A stretch of DNA of 38,489 bases from CAZYMF01 sp964648215 (GCA_964648215.1 CAZYMF010000024.1:1-38489); one strand, 5' to 3'. Shown: positions 25,279 to 34,955, counted from the first letter of the stretch. Translations and numbers: made by a program. The notes: a model not told the origin generated them from the letters alone.

Positions 25279-25378
25279 NNNNNNNNNNNNNNNNNNNNNN
25301 NNNNNNNNNNNNNNNNNNNNNNNNNNNNNNNNNNNNNNNNNNNNNNNNNNNNNNNNNNNNNNNNNNNNNNNNNNNNNN
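25279..25378. other. Assembly gap of 100 N
   Basis: Exactly 100 undetermined bases, the usual placeholder for a scaffold join of unknown length. It removes the promoter region of the TPP gene's neighbour and the N-terminus of the antiporter gene. Linkage of the two halves of the window depends on the scaffolding. Confidence 0.99.
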
Positions 25379-27088
25379 GACGGCCTCGGGCTGCTCGACC
25401 CCAGCGTCTTCGGCAGCGCCCGCATCGACCTGGTCACCCTCGCCGTCACCGTCATTCTCTTCGAAGGCGGGCTGGCGCTGCGCTCCGAGGACCTGCGCCA
25501 GCAGCAGCGCAGCCTCACCCTGCTGCTCACCCTCGGCGCGCTGATCTCGATGGCGGTGGGCACGTGCGCGGCCCACTACGTCCTCGGCGAGCCCTGGCCC
25601 ATCGCCTCCCTCTACGGCGCCCTCATGATCGTCACCGGCCCCACGGTCGTCACGCCGCTGCTGACCCGGCTGACGATCGATCGCACGGTGCGCGAACTCC
25701 TGATCAGCGAGGGCGTGTTGATCGATCCGGTCGGAGCGATCGTGGCCATCGTCGCCGCCGAGTATGTCCTCGGCCGCTCCCCGATCTGGCAGACCGGCGG
25801 GCTGCTCTTCGTGCGCCTCGGCGTCGGCGGCATCCTCGGCGCGGCGGCGGGGGTGGCCCTCGCCTTCGTGCTGCGCCGCCGCTGGGTGCCCGAGTACCTG
25901 CGCAATCCGACGGTGCTCGGCGTCGTGCTGCTGGTCGCGGCGCTGGCCAGCCGCGTCTCCTCCGAGGCCGGGCTGATGGCGGCGGTGGCTCTCGGCGTGG
26001 TGATGGCCAACGCCGGGCTGCGCGAGCTCGGCCGGCTGCGCCAGTTCAAGGAAGAGCTCACCGTGCTGCTGCTCTCCTTCATCTTCGTCGTTCTGGCCGC
26101 CGGGCTGCCGCTGCGGGCCGTGCAAGCGCTGGGCTGGCGGGCGCTGCTGGTGGTGGCGCTGGTGGCGTGGGTCGCCCGCCCGCTGGCGGTCTTTCTGTGC
26201 ACCATCGGCAGCGGGTTGAACCTGCGCCAACGCCTGTTCGTGTCGTGGATCTGCCCGCGCGGCATCGTCGCCGCGTCGGTCGCCGGTCTGTTCAGCATCC
26301 TGTTGCACGACGCCCAGATCCCGGGCGGCGAGCGCCTCGAGGCCCTGGTGTTCATCACCGTCGGCGTGACGGTGACGGTGCAGGGACTCACGGCCCGCAG
26401 CGTCTCCCGCCTGCTCGGGCTCGACCTGATCACGTTGCAGGGAATGATGCTCGTCGGCGCGGACTACTTCGGGCGTCTGCTGGGGCGCCTGCTGGTCGCC
26501 CAGGAGCGCCAGGTGGTGCTGGTGGACATCAACCCGCAGCACTGCCGCATGGCGCAGGCCGACGGCCTGCTCGCCTACAACGGCGACGCGCTGGTGGCCG
26601 ACGTGCTGGAGGAAGCCGGCGCCCGCTACGCCGACACGGTGCTGGCCGCCACCACCAATCAGGAGCTCAACGCGCTGATCGTGCAGGTTGTCAAGGACAA
26701 CTTCCGGGTCGAGCGCACGCTGGCGGTCAGCGCCCCGCCGAAAGGCGACCACGAGCGCGCCCCCTTTCCGGGCGACTTTCCCGGCCTCGACGAGATCAAT
26801 CGCCAGCTCCTGATCGGACGTGGGCGGCTGGTGCAGTACGAGCTTGCCGCCGAGCAGACGGAGACGCGGCTGGGCGAGCTGACCTACGGCGCCGGCGAGT
26901 TCGCCCTGCTGCTGTGGCGACGCGACCAGGTCTACATCGCCACCGGCGACCATCCGCTGGCGACGGGCGACCGGCTGCTCTGCTTCCAATCGAGGGACGA
27001 AGCCAGCCCGCTGGCCTCGTCCCTGACCGTCATTGGCGCCGCCAACGCCAGCGAAGCACCGCGGTTCGACGCGCCGGAGGCGTCCTGA
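25379..27088 (+). CDS. CPA1-type cation:proton antiporter with RCK-like tail, N-terminus missing
   Basis: 569 residues are visible; the first helices lie in the assembly gap. The membrane part has about ten hydrophobic segments. LFEGGLALR, TGPTVVTPLL and SEGVLIDPVGA are hallmark NhaP/CPA1 motifs; the usual Asn before the Asp of the ion site is Ile here (ID instead of ND). CPRGIVAASVAGLF is the conserved late-helix motif. After about residue 360 a soluble TrkA-N-like domain follows (MMLVGADYFGRLL...VVLVDINP, GDAL, AATTNQELN), then a TrkA-C-like end. The nucleotide-binding glycine motif is degenerate (GADYFG). It probably exchanges Na+ or K+ for H+, gated by the cytosolic domain. Confidence 0.88.
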   Translation, partial: DGLGLLDPSVFGSARIDLVTLAVTVILFEGGLALRSEDLRQQQRSLTLLLTLGALISMAVGTCAAHYVLGEPWPIASLYGALMIVTGPTVVTPLLTRLTIDRTVRELLISEGVLIDPVGAIVAIVAAEYVLGRSPIWQTGGLLFVRLGVGGILGAAAGVALAFVLRRRWVPEYLRNPTVLGVVLLVAALASRVSSEAGLMAAVALGVVMANAGLRELGRLRQFKEELTVLLLSFIFVVLAAGLPLRAVQALGWRALLVVALVAWVARPLAVFLCTIGSGLNLRQRLFVSWICPRGIVAASVAGLFSILLHDAQIPGGERLEALVFITVGVTVTVQGLTARSVSRLLGLDLITLQGMMLVGADYFGRLLGRLLVAQERQVVLVDINPQHCRMAQADGLLAYNGDALVADVLEEAGARYADTVLAATTNQELNALIVQVVKDNFRVERTLAVSAPPKGDHERAPFPGDFPGLDEINRQLLIGRGRLVQYELAAEQTETRLGELTYGAGEFALLLWRRDQVYIATGDHPLATGDRLLCFQSRDEASPLASSLTVIGAANASEAPRFDAPEAS

Positions 27089-27092
27089 GACC

Positions 27093-28067
27093 TCAGCCGA
27101 TCTCGATGCTCGGGTCGCGCAGGTCCTCGAACTGGCTCTCCAGGTATGCCTTGAGCTTCTTCTTCAGCCGGGCCTCGATCTGCCGCACGCGCTCGCGGCT
27201 GATCTGGTACTGCTCGCCGATCTCCTGCAGGGTCGACGGCTCCTCGGCCATCAGGCGGGCGTCGAAGATGACCTTCTCCTTCCCCTTCAACGTGCCGCCG
27301 AACTCCTTGATCTTCTCGGCCAGGCGCTGCTGGTACTCGGCGTTGGCGAGCTTCTCCTCGGTGGTCGCCTCGCCGCTGGCCAGGAAGTCCAGGACGGTGG
27401 CGCCGCCATCGCTGTCGATCGGCGTATCGACCGAGAGGTCGCGCGCGGCGAGCCGCTGCTCCATCTCGATCACCTCGTTCTCCTTGACCTCCAGACGTTG
27501 GGCGAGCAGCTTCGGCCCGGGGTGGAAACCCTCGGCCTCGAGGCGCTGCTTCTCCTTCTGCAGGTTGAAGAAGAGCTTGCGTTGCGCCTGCGTGGTGCCG
27601 ATCTTCACCAGACGCCAGTTGTTCATGATGTAACGAATGATGTAGGCGCGAATCCACCAGGCAGCATAGGATGGAAAACGAACGCCGCGGTAGGGATCGA
27701 ACTTCTTGACCGCCTCCATCAGGCCGATGTTGCCTTCCTGGATGAGGTCGATCATCTGCCGGAAGGCGCGCTGGTACTCGCGCGCGATCAGCACCACCAG
27801 ACGCAGGTTCGCGGTAACCAGACGATAGGCGGCCTTCACGTCGCCCGCTTCCTTGTAACGAACGGCGATCTCGTGCTCCTCCTCCCGGGAGAGCAGCGGG
27901 TAGCGCCGGATCTCGGTGAGGTAACGCTGCAACGGATCGTACGAGACCAGCGCGCCCGCGCCGTCGCCGTCGGGTTCCTCGGTCGGCTCCTCCGACTCGG
28001 CCAGCACCTCGGGCGCCTCCGGGAGAGTCTCCGACTTGGGACGATCTTCGCTGGGATCGTCAATCAT
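27093..28067 (-). CDS. rpoH: RNA polymerase sigma factor, sigma-32 (RpoH) type
   Basis: A 324-residue sigma-70 family group 3 factor for heat-shock promoters. An acidic N-terminal tail of about 40 residues precedes region 1.2/2 (YLTEIRRYPLLSREEE...). Region 2 contains LVTANLRLVV, DLIQEGNIGLMEAV and FDPYRGVRFPSYAAWWIRAYI. The RpoH box QRKLFFNLQKEK lies between regions 2 and 3 and separates it from RpoS/RpoD. Region 4 ends with the HTH ISRERVRQIEARLKKKL. The start is ATG 28067; the ribosome site is weak. It follows dnaJ and cbpM on the same strand, which is unusual and suggests autoregulation through the DnaJ partner. Confidence 0.94.
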   Translation of the reverse strand: MIDDPSEDRPKSETLPEAPEVLAESEEPTEEPDGDGAGALVSYDPLQRYLTEIRRYPLLSREEEHEIAVRYKEAGDVKAAYRLVTANLRLVVLIAREYQRAFRQMIDLIQEGNIGLMEAVKKFDPYRGVRFPSYAAWWIRAYIIRYIMNNWRLVKIGTTQAQRKLFFNLQKEKQRLEAEGFHPGPKLLAQRLEVKENEVIEMEQRLAARDLSVDTPIDSDGGATVLDFLASGEATTEEKLANAEYQQRLAEKIKEFGGTLKGKEKVIFDARLMAEEPSTLQEIGEQYQISRERVRQIEARLKKKLKAYLESQFEDLRDPSIEIG

Positions 28068-28111
28068 GTTCGCGATACCACTGCAGCCGGCCTCAAAGCG
28101 GAAGAAAGTGA

Positions 28112-28208
28112 ACCACGGAGGCACAGAGGACACCGACACCGGTCGGAGGCAATCGGAAGGCGCTCGGCGACCTCGTTCTCTTCTCTTTGTGCTCGCTGCC
28201 TCTGTGGT
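28112..28208. repeat. Inverted 'NHGGTED' type intergenic repeat
   Basis: The left arm 28112-28136 (ACCACGGAGGCACAGAGGACACC) and the right arm about 28185-28208 (reverse complement ACCACAGAGGCAGCGAGCACA) are imperfect inverted copies around 48 bp. The word is about 7 bp periodic. Translation gives NHGGTEDT, a peptide known from spurious annotations in many genomes. It occupies the rpoH leader region between cbpM and rpoH. Confidence 0.7.
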
Positions 28209-28264
28209 CGGCAATGTTTCTTCGCATCGAAGTTAACGGCTTTGTTTGGCCGAGGCAAGCTGGC

Positions 28265-28573
28265 TCACCGCTTGAGCCGCTCGCGCAGCTCTTGCACCAG
28301 GGTGACGAGGATCTCGTCGAACTGGTGCCGCATCGCCAGCATGTCTTCGCGCATGTGCAGGATCACCTCGGCGCCGGCGAGATTGACGTCGAGCTCCTGG
28401 ATCAGGATCCGCACGACGCGAATGCGATCGACGTCTTCGGCGGAGAGCAGCACCTCCTCGTCGAGCGTGCGCTTGGGATGGATCAGGTCCTCGGCCTCGA
28501 GCAGGTGCAGCATCTCGCGGTCGACGCCGAGAAGCTCCATCACCTCCGCCAGCTTGAGATAGTGCGTCGTCAT
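28265..28573 (-). CDS. cbpM: Chaperone-modulator CbpM-like protein (MerR-type HTH)
   Basis: A 102-residue protein with a MerR-like winged helix at the N-terminus (YLKLAEVMELLGVDREMLHLLEAEDLIHPKR) followed by a helical region (EDVDRIRVVRILIQELDVNLAGAEVILHMREDML) ending in a coiled coil. CbpM binds the J-domain of its partner DnaJ/CbpA and inhibits it; a transcriptional role is also possible. It lies 3 nt after dnaJ, with AGAGG of the ribosome site touching the ATG, so its translation depends on dnaJ. This adjacency is the main support for CbpM over a free MerR regulator. Confidence 0.78.
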   Translation of the reverse strand: MTTHYLKLAEVMELLGVDREMLHLLEAEDLIHPKRTLDEEVLLSAEDVDRIRVVRILIQELDVNLAGAEVILHMREDMLAMRHQFDEILVTLVQELRERLKR

Positions 28574-28576
28574 CCT

Positions 28577-29722
<1,146 letters not shown>

Positions 29723-29825
29723 GGTCGACCGTGAGGAGCCGGTCAGACGGGGACGGTGGGGGGAATGGCTTTCCGGGAGGACCGCGCCCCGCTAGAGCGA
29801 CGGCGGCCGTGCGGCCGAGTTGTGC

Positions 29826-30029
29826 TTATGCCTCGTCCTCTTCCGGATAGCGCATGCCCACCTTGGCCGCCGCGATCTCGCGCAGAGCCGTCACCACCTC
29901 TTTGTTGTCGGAGTCGACCAGGGGGCGGGCGCCCTTGAGGAGCTGCTTGGCCCGACGGGCCCCGAGCAGGACGAGCTGGAAGCGATTCGGCACCTGTCCG
30001 AGACAGTCTTCGACCGTGATTCTTGCCAT
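29826..30029 (-). CDS. rpoZ: RNA polymerase omega subunit
   Basis: A 67-residue subunit that assists RNA polymerase assembly by clamping beta'. MARITVEDCLGQVPNRFQLV is the family start; the RAKQLLKG helix and the acidic C-terminus follow. ATG 30029 has GGGGGAT upstream. A candidate promoter lies just before it. gmk and spoT, frequent neighbours, are absent. dnaJ follows after 103 bp with a short hairpin-forming CGGCCG repeat between, so co-transcription is likely but not certain. Confidence 0.93.
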   Translation of the reverse strand: MARITVEDCLGQVPNRFQLVLLGARRAKQLLKGARPLVDSDNKEVVTALREIAAAKVGMRYPEEDEA

Positions 30030-30055
30030 TACGACGATCCCCCTTACCGCGGCGG

Positions 30056-30083
30056 AGTCTAGCGAAATCACCGGCCAAAGCAA
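30056..30083 (-). promoter_or_regulatory. Candidate promoter for rpoZ
   Basis: On the minus strand TTGCTT (30083-30078) and TAGACT (30061-30056) are 16 bp apart, 27 bp before the rpoZ start. The -10 is four of six; the -35 has only the TTG. Given the dnaJ-rpoH genes downstream a heat-shock promoter was also sought but not recognised. Confidence 0.3.
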
Positions 30084-30161
30084 ACCCCGCGGCCGCAGGA
30101 CGGCGCGCTTCAGACCCCATGTTGACTCGATCCCCCGCGCTCAGTACGTTCGTCGCCGCTC

Positions 30162-30641
30162 ATGACCTGGCGAGACACTCTGGCGCGGCTGATCCACGGC
30201 GATTCCGAAACCCCACCTCACGAGGTGATCCCGGAGCTGCAAAGGGCACACCTCGGCCTCGCCCGCCAAGCGGGGCAGCTGCGCCGCCATGCGCAGGCCT
30301 CGCCCAACGAGCTCAACCTGCGCGAGCTGACGCAGCTGGCCGAGGACGAGGAGACCCAGGCGCAGAGCCTGGTCGAGACCCTCGCCGCGCGGGGAGCGAC
30401 CCCGGACGCCGACGGCGACGCCCCCGGCACTCCGGGGGCCTTGAACCACTGGGGACGGTTGGGGCAGGACCTCGAGGCCCACCGCCACACCGCGCGGTAC
30501 CTGCGCGAGGAGGCCATCTCCTTTGCCGGCACGGAGCCGGAGATCGCCCGGCTCTTCGCGCATCTCGCCCACCGCGAAGACGCTCACGCGCTGCGCCTGC
30601 GCGACCTCATCGCCCGCGCCGATCCGCAGGCGATCAACTGA
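30162..30641 (+). CDS. Helical, possibly ferritin-like protein of unknown function
   Basis: A 159-residue soluble, strongly helical protein. Four amphipathic helices can be drawn, with glutamate and histidine at helix faces: HEVIPELQRAH, AEDEETQAQSLVE, LEAHRHTARYLREEA and HREDAHALRLRDL. The E-x-x-H pattern is suggestive of a ferritin-like four-helix bundle, but ligand spacing is not clearly canonical. An alanine/glycine/proline-rich loop (about 75-95) separates the halves. ATG 30162 lacks a good ribosome site. It is divergent from rpoZ and convergent with tlyA. No close family was recognised. Confidence 0.6.
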   Translation: MTWRDTLARLIHGDSETPPHEVIPELQRAHLGLARQAGQLRRHAQASPNELNLRELTQLAEDEETQAQSLVETLAARGATPDADGDAPGTPGALNHWGRLGQDLEAHRHTARYLREEAISFAGTEPEIARLFAHLAHREDAHALRLRDLIARADPQAIN

Positions 30642-30654
30642 GCGCGGCCGGGCT

Positions 30655-31401
30655 TCAGCCCGCGTTCTTCTCGAGCCAGAGCAGGAACTCGCGATTCCCG
30701 GCGGGTCCGAGAATCGGCGAGGCGATCTCACCGCGGCAGAGCAAGCCGAGGCTCTCGGCACAGGCGCGTACGGCGTCGATGGTCGAACGGTGCAGCCGCG
30801 GGTCGCGCACCACTCCCCCCTTGCCCACCTGCCCCTTGCCGACCTCGAACTGCGGTTTGACCAGGGGGATCAGCGTGGACACCGGGGCCAGCAGGGCAAC
30901 CACATGCGGCAGCACCAGACGCAACGAGATGAACGACACGTCGATCACTGCCAGCGTCGGCGGCTCGTCGAAGTCGGGCGCGAAGGTGCGGATGTTGGCG
31001 CGCTCGTAGAGCCGTACGCGCGGGTCGTTGCGCAGAGACCAGGCGAACTGGCCGTAGCCAACGTCGATCGCGTAGACGCGGCGCGCGCCGTGCTGCAGCA
31101 GGCAGTCGGTCCATCCGCCCGTCGAGGCGCCGACGTCGACGGCGACACGATCCTGCACCACGATCGGCCAGCAGCGCAGGGCGGCCTCGAGCTTGAGGCC
31201 GCCGCGACTGACATAGGGGATGTCGTCGCCGCGCACCTCGATCGCGGCGGCCAGCGCGACCAGAGTGCCGGGCTTGTCGACCCGGCGCCGGTCGACGAAC
31301 ACCTGCCCCGCCATCACCAGGCGGCGGGCGCGTTCGCGACTGGCCACCCGGCCCTGATCGACCAGCAGCTTGTCCAGTCGCTCGCGACCGGCCTGTCCCA
31401 T
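30655..31401 (-). CDS. tlyA: TlyA family rRNA 2'-O-methyltransferase
   Basis: A 248-residue S4-plus-FtsJ protein. TlyA members methylate 2'-hydroxyls in 16S/23S rRNA; some were described as hemolysins. The S4 RNA-binding domain (about 1-62) is RLDKLLVDQGRVASRERA..., the linker ends YVSRGGLKLEAAL, and the Rossmann domain begins VDVGASTGGWTDCLL. Catalytic-type residues appear in LKLE, VIDVSFISL, LVKPQFE and REFLLWLE, the K-D-K-E order. ATG 31401 gives the common MGQAGRERLDKLL start. It lies 7 nt after ispA; dxs, often between ispA and tlyA, is absent. Confidence 0.94.
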   Translation of the reverse strand: MGQAGRERLDKLLVDQGRVASRERARRLVMAGQVFVDRRRVDKPGTLVALAAAIEVRGDDIPYVSRGGLKLEAALRCWPIVVQDRVAVDVGASTGGWTDCLLQHGARRVYAIDVGYGQFAWSLRNDPRVRLYERANIRTFAPDFDEPPTLAVIDVSFISLRLVLPHVVALLAPVSTLIPLVKPQFEVGKGQVGKGGVVRDPRLHRSTIDAVRACAESLGLLCRGEIASPILGPAGNREFLLWLEKNAG

Positions 31402-31408
31402 GCGAGTG

Positions 31409-32305
31409 TCAGCCGCCGACCGCGCGCGCGACGATGTAGCGCGCAATCTGGCGCAACGGCTCGGCGCGACGCCCGAACGGCTCCAGCTCCGCGACCGCTT
31501 GCTCCACGAGATCGCCGGCGCGCTCCTTGGCCGCCGGCACTCCCATCACGGCGGGGAACGTCGCCTTCTGCAGCACTTGATCGCGGCCGCCGCGCTTGCC
31601 CGTCACCGGCGTGGCGCCTGCGGCATCGAGGATGTCGTCGGCGACCTGAAACGCCAGCCCGACGCACTCGCCGTAGCGCGTCAGCCGGCGCAGCGCCCGC
31701 TCGCCGGCGCCGCTGAGCACGGCGCCGACGCGGACCGAGGCCAACAGCAGCGCGCCCGTCTTCTGCACGTGAATGAACTCCACCAGAGCCAGGGTCGGCT
31801 CGCTCCGCTCCGCCTCGATGTCGGCGACCTGGCCGCTGACCATGCCGCGGGCGCCGGCGGCCTCGGCGACCTCGCGCATGGCCCGCAGCGCGCGGGCTCG
31901 GTTCACGCCCGCCTGCAGCCCGGCGTCGGCCATCACGCGAAAGGCCTCGGTCAGCAAGGCGTCGCCGGCCAGGATCGCCACCGCCTCGCCGAAAGCGACG
32001 TGACAGGTCGGCTGTCCGCGCCGCAGGTCGTCGTCGTCCATGGCCGGCAGATCGTCGTGGATCAGGGAGTAGGTGTGCAGCATCTCCAGCGCGCAGGCGA
32101 ACGGCAGCACCGGCCTGGTCTCGCCCGCCAGCGCCTCGGCCGCCGCCAGCGCGAGGATGGGGCGGATCCGCTTGCCGCCGGCCAGCAGGCTGTGCCGCAT
32201 GGCGCGGACGAGGGTCGGCGATGGTCCCCTGTCGGCGGGGAAATAGCGGTCGAGAGCCTTGTCGATGAGGCGGCGGCGCCGCTCCAGGTAGACTTGCAGG
32301 TTCAC
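31409..32305 (-). CDS. ispA: (2E,6E)-farnesyl diphosphate synthase (polyprenyl synthetase)
   Basis: Condenses IPP with DMAPP and GPP for isoprenoid synthesis, 298 residues, all-helical. The first aspartate-rich motif DDLPAMDDDDLRRG lies near 84-97, and the second, DDILDA, near 222. GGKRIRP near 43-49 binds IPP. Alanine and histidine before the first motif fit a short-chain product (C15). The start is GTG 32305, overlapping the xseB stop (GTGA), so translation is coupled. The context xseA-xseB-ispA is a widespread arrangement. Confidence 0.95.
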   Translation of the reverse strand: MNLQVYLERRRRLIDKALDRYFPADRGPSPTLVRAMRHSLLAGGKRIRPILALAAAEALAGETRPVLPFACALEMLHTYSLIHDDLPAMDDDDLRRGQPTCHVAFGEAVAILAGDALLTEAFRVMADAGLQAGVNRARALRAMREVAEAAGARGMVSGQVADIEAERSEPTLALVEFIHVQKTGALLLASVRVGAVLSGAGERALRRLTRYGECVGLAFQVADDILDAAGATPVTGKRGGRDQVLQKATFPAVMGVPAAKERAGDLVEQAVAELEPFGRRAEPLRQIARYIVARAVGG

Positions 32306-32562
32306 GATTCCTCGTCCTTCAGGTTGTCGACGGCCTGCAGGCGCAGGGAGCCCTCGGCGTCGCGGGTGAGAACCTCGACGCGCTGCTCGGCGCGCGTGAG
32401 CTTGTCGTTGAGCACCCGGACCAGGGCGATGCCCTGCTCGAAGGCGCCGAGCGCCTCCTCCAGCGGCAGCTCTCCCGATTCGAGGCGGGCAACGATGGCT
32501 TCGAGATCGCCGAGGGCGTCTTCGAAGCGCTTCTCGCCGGCGTCGTCCTTCGCTTCGCTCAT
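32302..32562 (-). CDS. xseB: Exodeoxyribonuclease VII small subunit
   Basis: An 86-residue subunit of exonuclease VII, which degrades single-stranded DNA. The helical hairpin FEDALGDLEAIVARLESGELPLEEALGAFEQGIAL is the family core (about 13-47), followed by a long C-terminal helix. ATG 32562 overlaps the xseA stop (ATGA), and its own stop overlaps ispA (GTGA). Confidence 0.96.
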   Translation of the reverse strand: MSEAKDDAGEKRFEDALGDLEAIVARLESGELPLEEALGAFEQGIALVRVLNDKLTRAEQRVEVLTRDAEGSLRLQAVDNLKDEES

Positions 32563-33776
32563 GCTTCGTCCTCGTGGCTTTCCGAGATCTGCGCCGTGGC
32601 CCAGCCGCGCGCGAACGTCAGTCGCACGGCGCTCCCCGGGCTCACCGCCCCGGCCGCGCGTACGACGGCGCCGTCCGCCTCGCGCCGGGTGATCGAGTAG
32701 CCGCGCTGCAGCACGGCCAGCGGGCTGAGGGCGTTCAGGCGCTCGCCCGCCCCGCGCAGCCGCTCGCGGGACAGCCGCAGCGCCGTTGCCAACGCGCGCT
32801 GGCTGCGCTCGCCGAGCTCGTCGACGCGCAGCCGCCACCCGGCGAGCACGTGCCGCGGGTCGCGCAGGTGCCGCTGCAAGGCGCGCAGACGCTCCCGCTC
32901 GCGCTCCACCTGGCGGCGCAATCCACGCCCCAGCGCCGCCGCACAGCGACGCAGATCCATCCGCACCTGGCGGTGGTCCGGCACCACCATCGCCGCCGCC
33001 GCCGTCGGCGTCGGCGCGCGCCGGTCGGCGACCAGGTCGGCGACGGTCACGTCGATCTCGTGCCCCACGGCGGAGACGATCGGCGCGCGCGAGGCGGCGA
33101 TGGCCCGGGCGACGCGCTCGTCGTTGAACGCCCACAGATCCTCGCGCGAGCCGCCGCCGCGGCCGACGATGATGACCTCGACCGCGGCCACGGTGTTGAG
33201 GTCGTGGATCGCGGCGGCGATGTCGGGAGCGGCGGCTTCTCCCTGTACCGTCACCGGACGCAGCAGGACGCGCTGCCCGGGCAGGCGCTCGCGCAACACC
33301 GCGAGCATGTCGTGAACCGCCGCCCCTCTGATCGCGGTGACGATCCCCACGGCTTGCGGCAGCACCGGCAAGGGACGCTTGCGTTCCGGCGCGAACAGGC
33401 CCTCGGCGGCCAGGCGCTGCTTGAGCTGCTCGAGGGCCAGCTCGAGAGCGCCCCGGCCGCGCGGCTCCATCACCTCGGCGTAGAGCTGCAGGTCGCCCCG
33501 CACCTCGTAGAGGCCGACGCGGCCGCGCACGATCACCTCCATACCGTCCTGCGGCCGGAACTTCAGCCGCTGCTTGGCGGAGCGGAACATCACCACCGCG
33601 ATCTGGCTGCGCTGGTCCTTCAGGCTGAAGTAGAGATGCCCCGACGGCGGCACGCGCAGGTTGGAGATCTCGCCGGCAACCCAACAATCGTCGAGCTCGA
33701 CGTCGAGGACGGCGCCAATGCGTTGCACCAGCTGACTGACCGTCAGCACCGGCAGGGACGGCGTGACCGTCGGCAT
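32559..33776 (-). CDS. xseA: Exodeoxyribonuclease VII large subunit
   Basis: Catalytic subunit of exonuclease VII, 405 residues. An OB-fold tRNA-anticodon-like domain (about 20-110) contains VAGEISNLRVPPSGHLYFSLKD. The catalytic core has GIVTAIRGAAVHD, IIVGRGGGSREDLWAFND near 200-217 and VSAVGHEIDVTVADLVADRRAPTP near 230-253, with the conserved Asp and His. An arginine-rich coiled coil and a beta tail follow. One usual core motif, VTS..GAA.HD, reads VTAIRGAAVHD, a mild variation. ATG 33776 is the start; its stop overlaps xseB. It lies 21 nt after the deacetylase-like gene. Confidence 0.96.
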   Translation of the reverse strand: MPTVTPSLPVLTVSQLVQRIGAVLDVELDDCWVAGEISNLRVPPSGHLYFSLKDQRSQIAVVMFRSAKQRLKFRPQDGMEVIVRGRVGLYEVRGDLQLYAEVMEPRGRGALELALEQLKQRLAAEGLFAPERKRPLPVLPQAVGIVTAIRGAAVHDMLAVLRERLPGQRVLLRPVTVQGEAAAPDIAAAIHDLNTVAAVEVIIVGRGGGSREDLWAFNDERVARAIAASRAPIVSAVGHEIDVTVADLVADRRAPTPTAAAAMVVPDHRQVRMDLRRCAAALGRGLRRQVERERERLRALQRHLRDPRHVLAGWRLRVDELGERSQRALATALRLSRERLRGAGERLNALSPLAVLQRGYSITRREADGAVVRAAGAVSPGSAVRLTFARGWATAQISESHEDEA

Positions 33777-33797
33777 GCGGGCGACCTTAACAAACGC

Positions 33798-34955
33798 TCA
33801 CTGCGCGGCCAAGCTCGGCACCTCGACCAGCCGCGCGACCGGCACCAGCTCCACGCCCGCGGCCTTCCACTCGGGGAGCACCGCGCGCAGCGCGGCGAGC
33901 GTCACCTCGTGCGGGTGGCCGATGGCGATCGCCGCGCCCTGCTCGCGCGCGAGCTTGACGACCGCGGCCAGCTGCTGGCGAACCGCCGTCTCGTCCTCGA
34001 CGTCGTCCAGGAAGACGCCGCGACGGGCAATCGGCTCGCCGACGGCGGCGGCGATGTCGGCGACGATGCTGCCGTTCGTCGTCAGGCTGTCGACGAAGAA
34101 CAGGCGCCGGGCCTTGAGCCAGCGCAGCACCCAACCCATATGCTCGCGGTCGCGGGTGAAGCGCGAGCCCATGTGGTTGTTGGCGCCGACGACGTAGGGC
34201 ACCGACTGCAGCGCCTCGACCAGGATCCCGGTTACCTGCACTTCGTTCTGATCGACACGCAGGACGCGCGTCGCGCCGAAGTCCTCTTCGCCATCCGCCT
34301 CCATCGGCAGGTGCAGCAGCACCTCGCGCCCGAACAGGTGGGCGAGCTCCGCGACCTCGCGCGAGAACGGCCGAAACGGCATGACGGCGAACGCGATGGG
34401 GCCGTCGATCGCCGCCAGCTCTCGGGCCACGCGGAGGTCGTTGCCGAGATCATCGATGATCACGGCTACGCGCACGTGCTGCGGGACGGGCGTATCCGAG
34501 CGCACCAGCACGGTGTGCGTCAGCAGGCCATCGATGCCGATCTGAACGCGTGCGCCCGGTCCCTCCGCCGTCACGGTGACGGAAACGCAGGGATCGTGCG
34601 CCGCGATCGGGTCCAGCCGCTGCTTGAGGCCGTCGACGGTGAGGTCCGGGGCGACGTGCGCCTCGTAGCGCCGCAACACCCAGCGCAGCGAGCCCGAGCC
34701 CTGGTGTTCCTCGACCGGCGTCGACAGTGCCAAGCCGCTTTGCGCCAGCGCGGCGGTGACCTGCTGTATCTGCTCCGGAAGCTGCGAGAGGCGGACGCTA
34801 CACTCCGAAGTGGGGGCGACTGGAAGCACCGGAGTGTGCCCCGAGCGCATGCCCTGGCTGATCACGAAGAGCAGCACGCCGACGACGATCGCCATCGCCA
34901 GGCTGCGCAGCCAGGCGAGCCCGCCGGCGCCACGCCCGCGTGTCGAGCGCGCCAT
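33798..34955 (-). CDS. Divergent polysaccharide deacetylase family protein
   Basis: A 385-residue protein of the PF04748 (YibQ-like) family. A transmembrane anchor (about 14-36) places the rest in the periplasm. The N-terminal region (about 50-160) is an SPOR-like or unknown beta domain. The deacetylase-like core has VIIDDLGND near 165-173, LLHLPME, GANNHMGS, FFVDSLTT and AIAIGHPHEVTL, the family motifs in order. It may act on peptidoglycan or a glycan. The ctpA gene lies directly upstream; envC-ctpA-yibQ is a frequent cell-division/wall neighbourhood. ATG 34955 is the start; an 11-bp hairpin lies just upstream in the mRNA. Confidence 0.9.
   Translation of the reverse strand: MARSTRGRGAGGLAWLRSLAMAIVVGVLLFVISQGMRSGHTPVLPVAPTSECSVRLSQLPEQIQQVTAALAQSGLALSTPVEEHQGSGSLRWVLRRYEAHVAPDLTVDGLKQRLDPIAAHDPCVSVTVTAEGPGARVQIGIDGLLTHTVLVRSDTPVPQHVRVAVIIDDLGNDLRVARELAAIDGPIAFAVMPFRPFSREVAELAHLFGREVLLHLPMEADGEEDFGATRVLRVDQNEVQVTGILVEALQSVPYVVGANNHMGSRFTRDREHMGWVLRWLKARRLFFVDSLTTNGSIVADIAAAVGEPIARRGVFLDDVEDETAVRQQLAAVVKLAREQGAAIAIGHPHEVTLAALRAVLPEWKAAGVELVPVARLVEVPSLAAQ

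Noticed and set aside
28064..28258. Small frames containing NHGGTED upstream of rpoH
   Set aside because: This peptide is a well-known artefact of an intergenic repeat and not a conserved protein.
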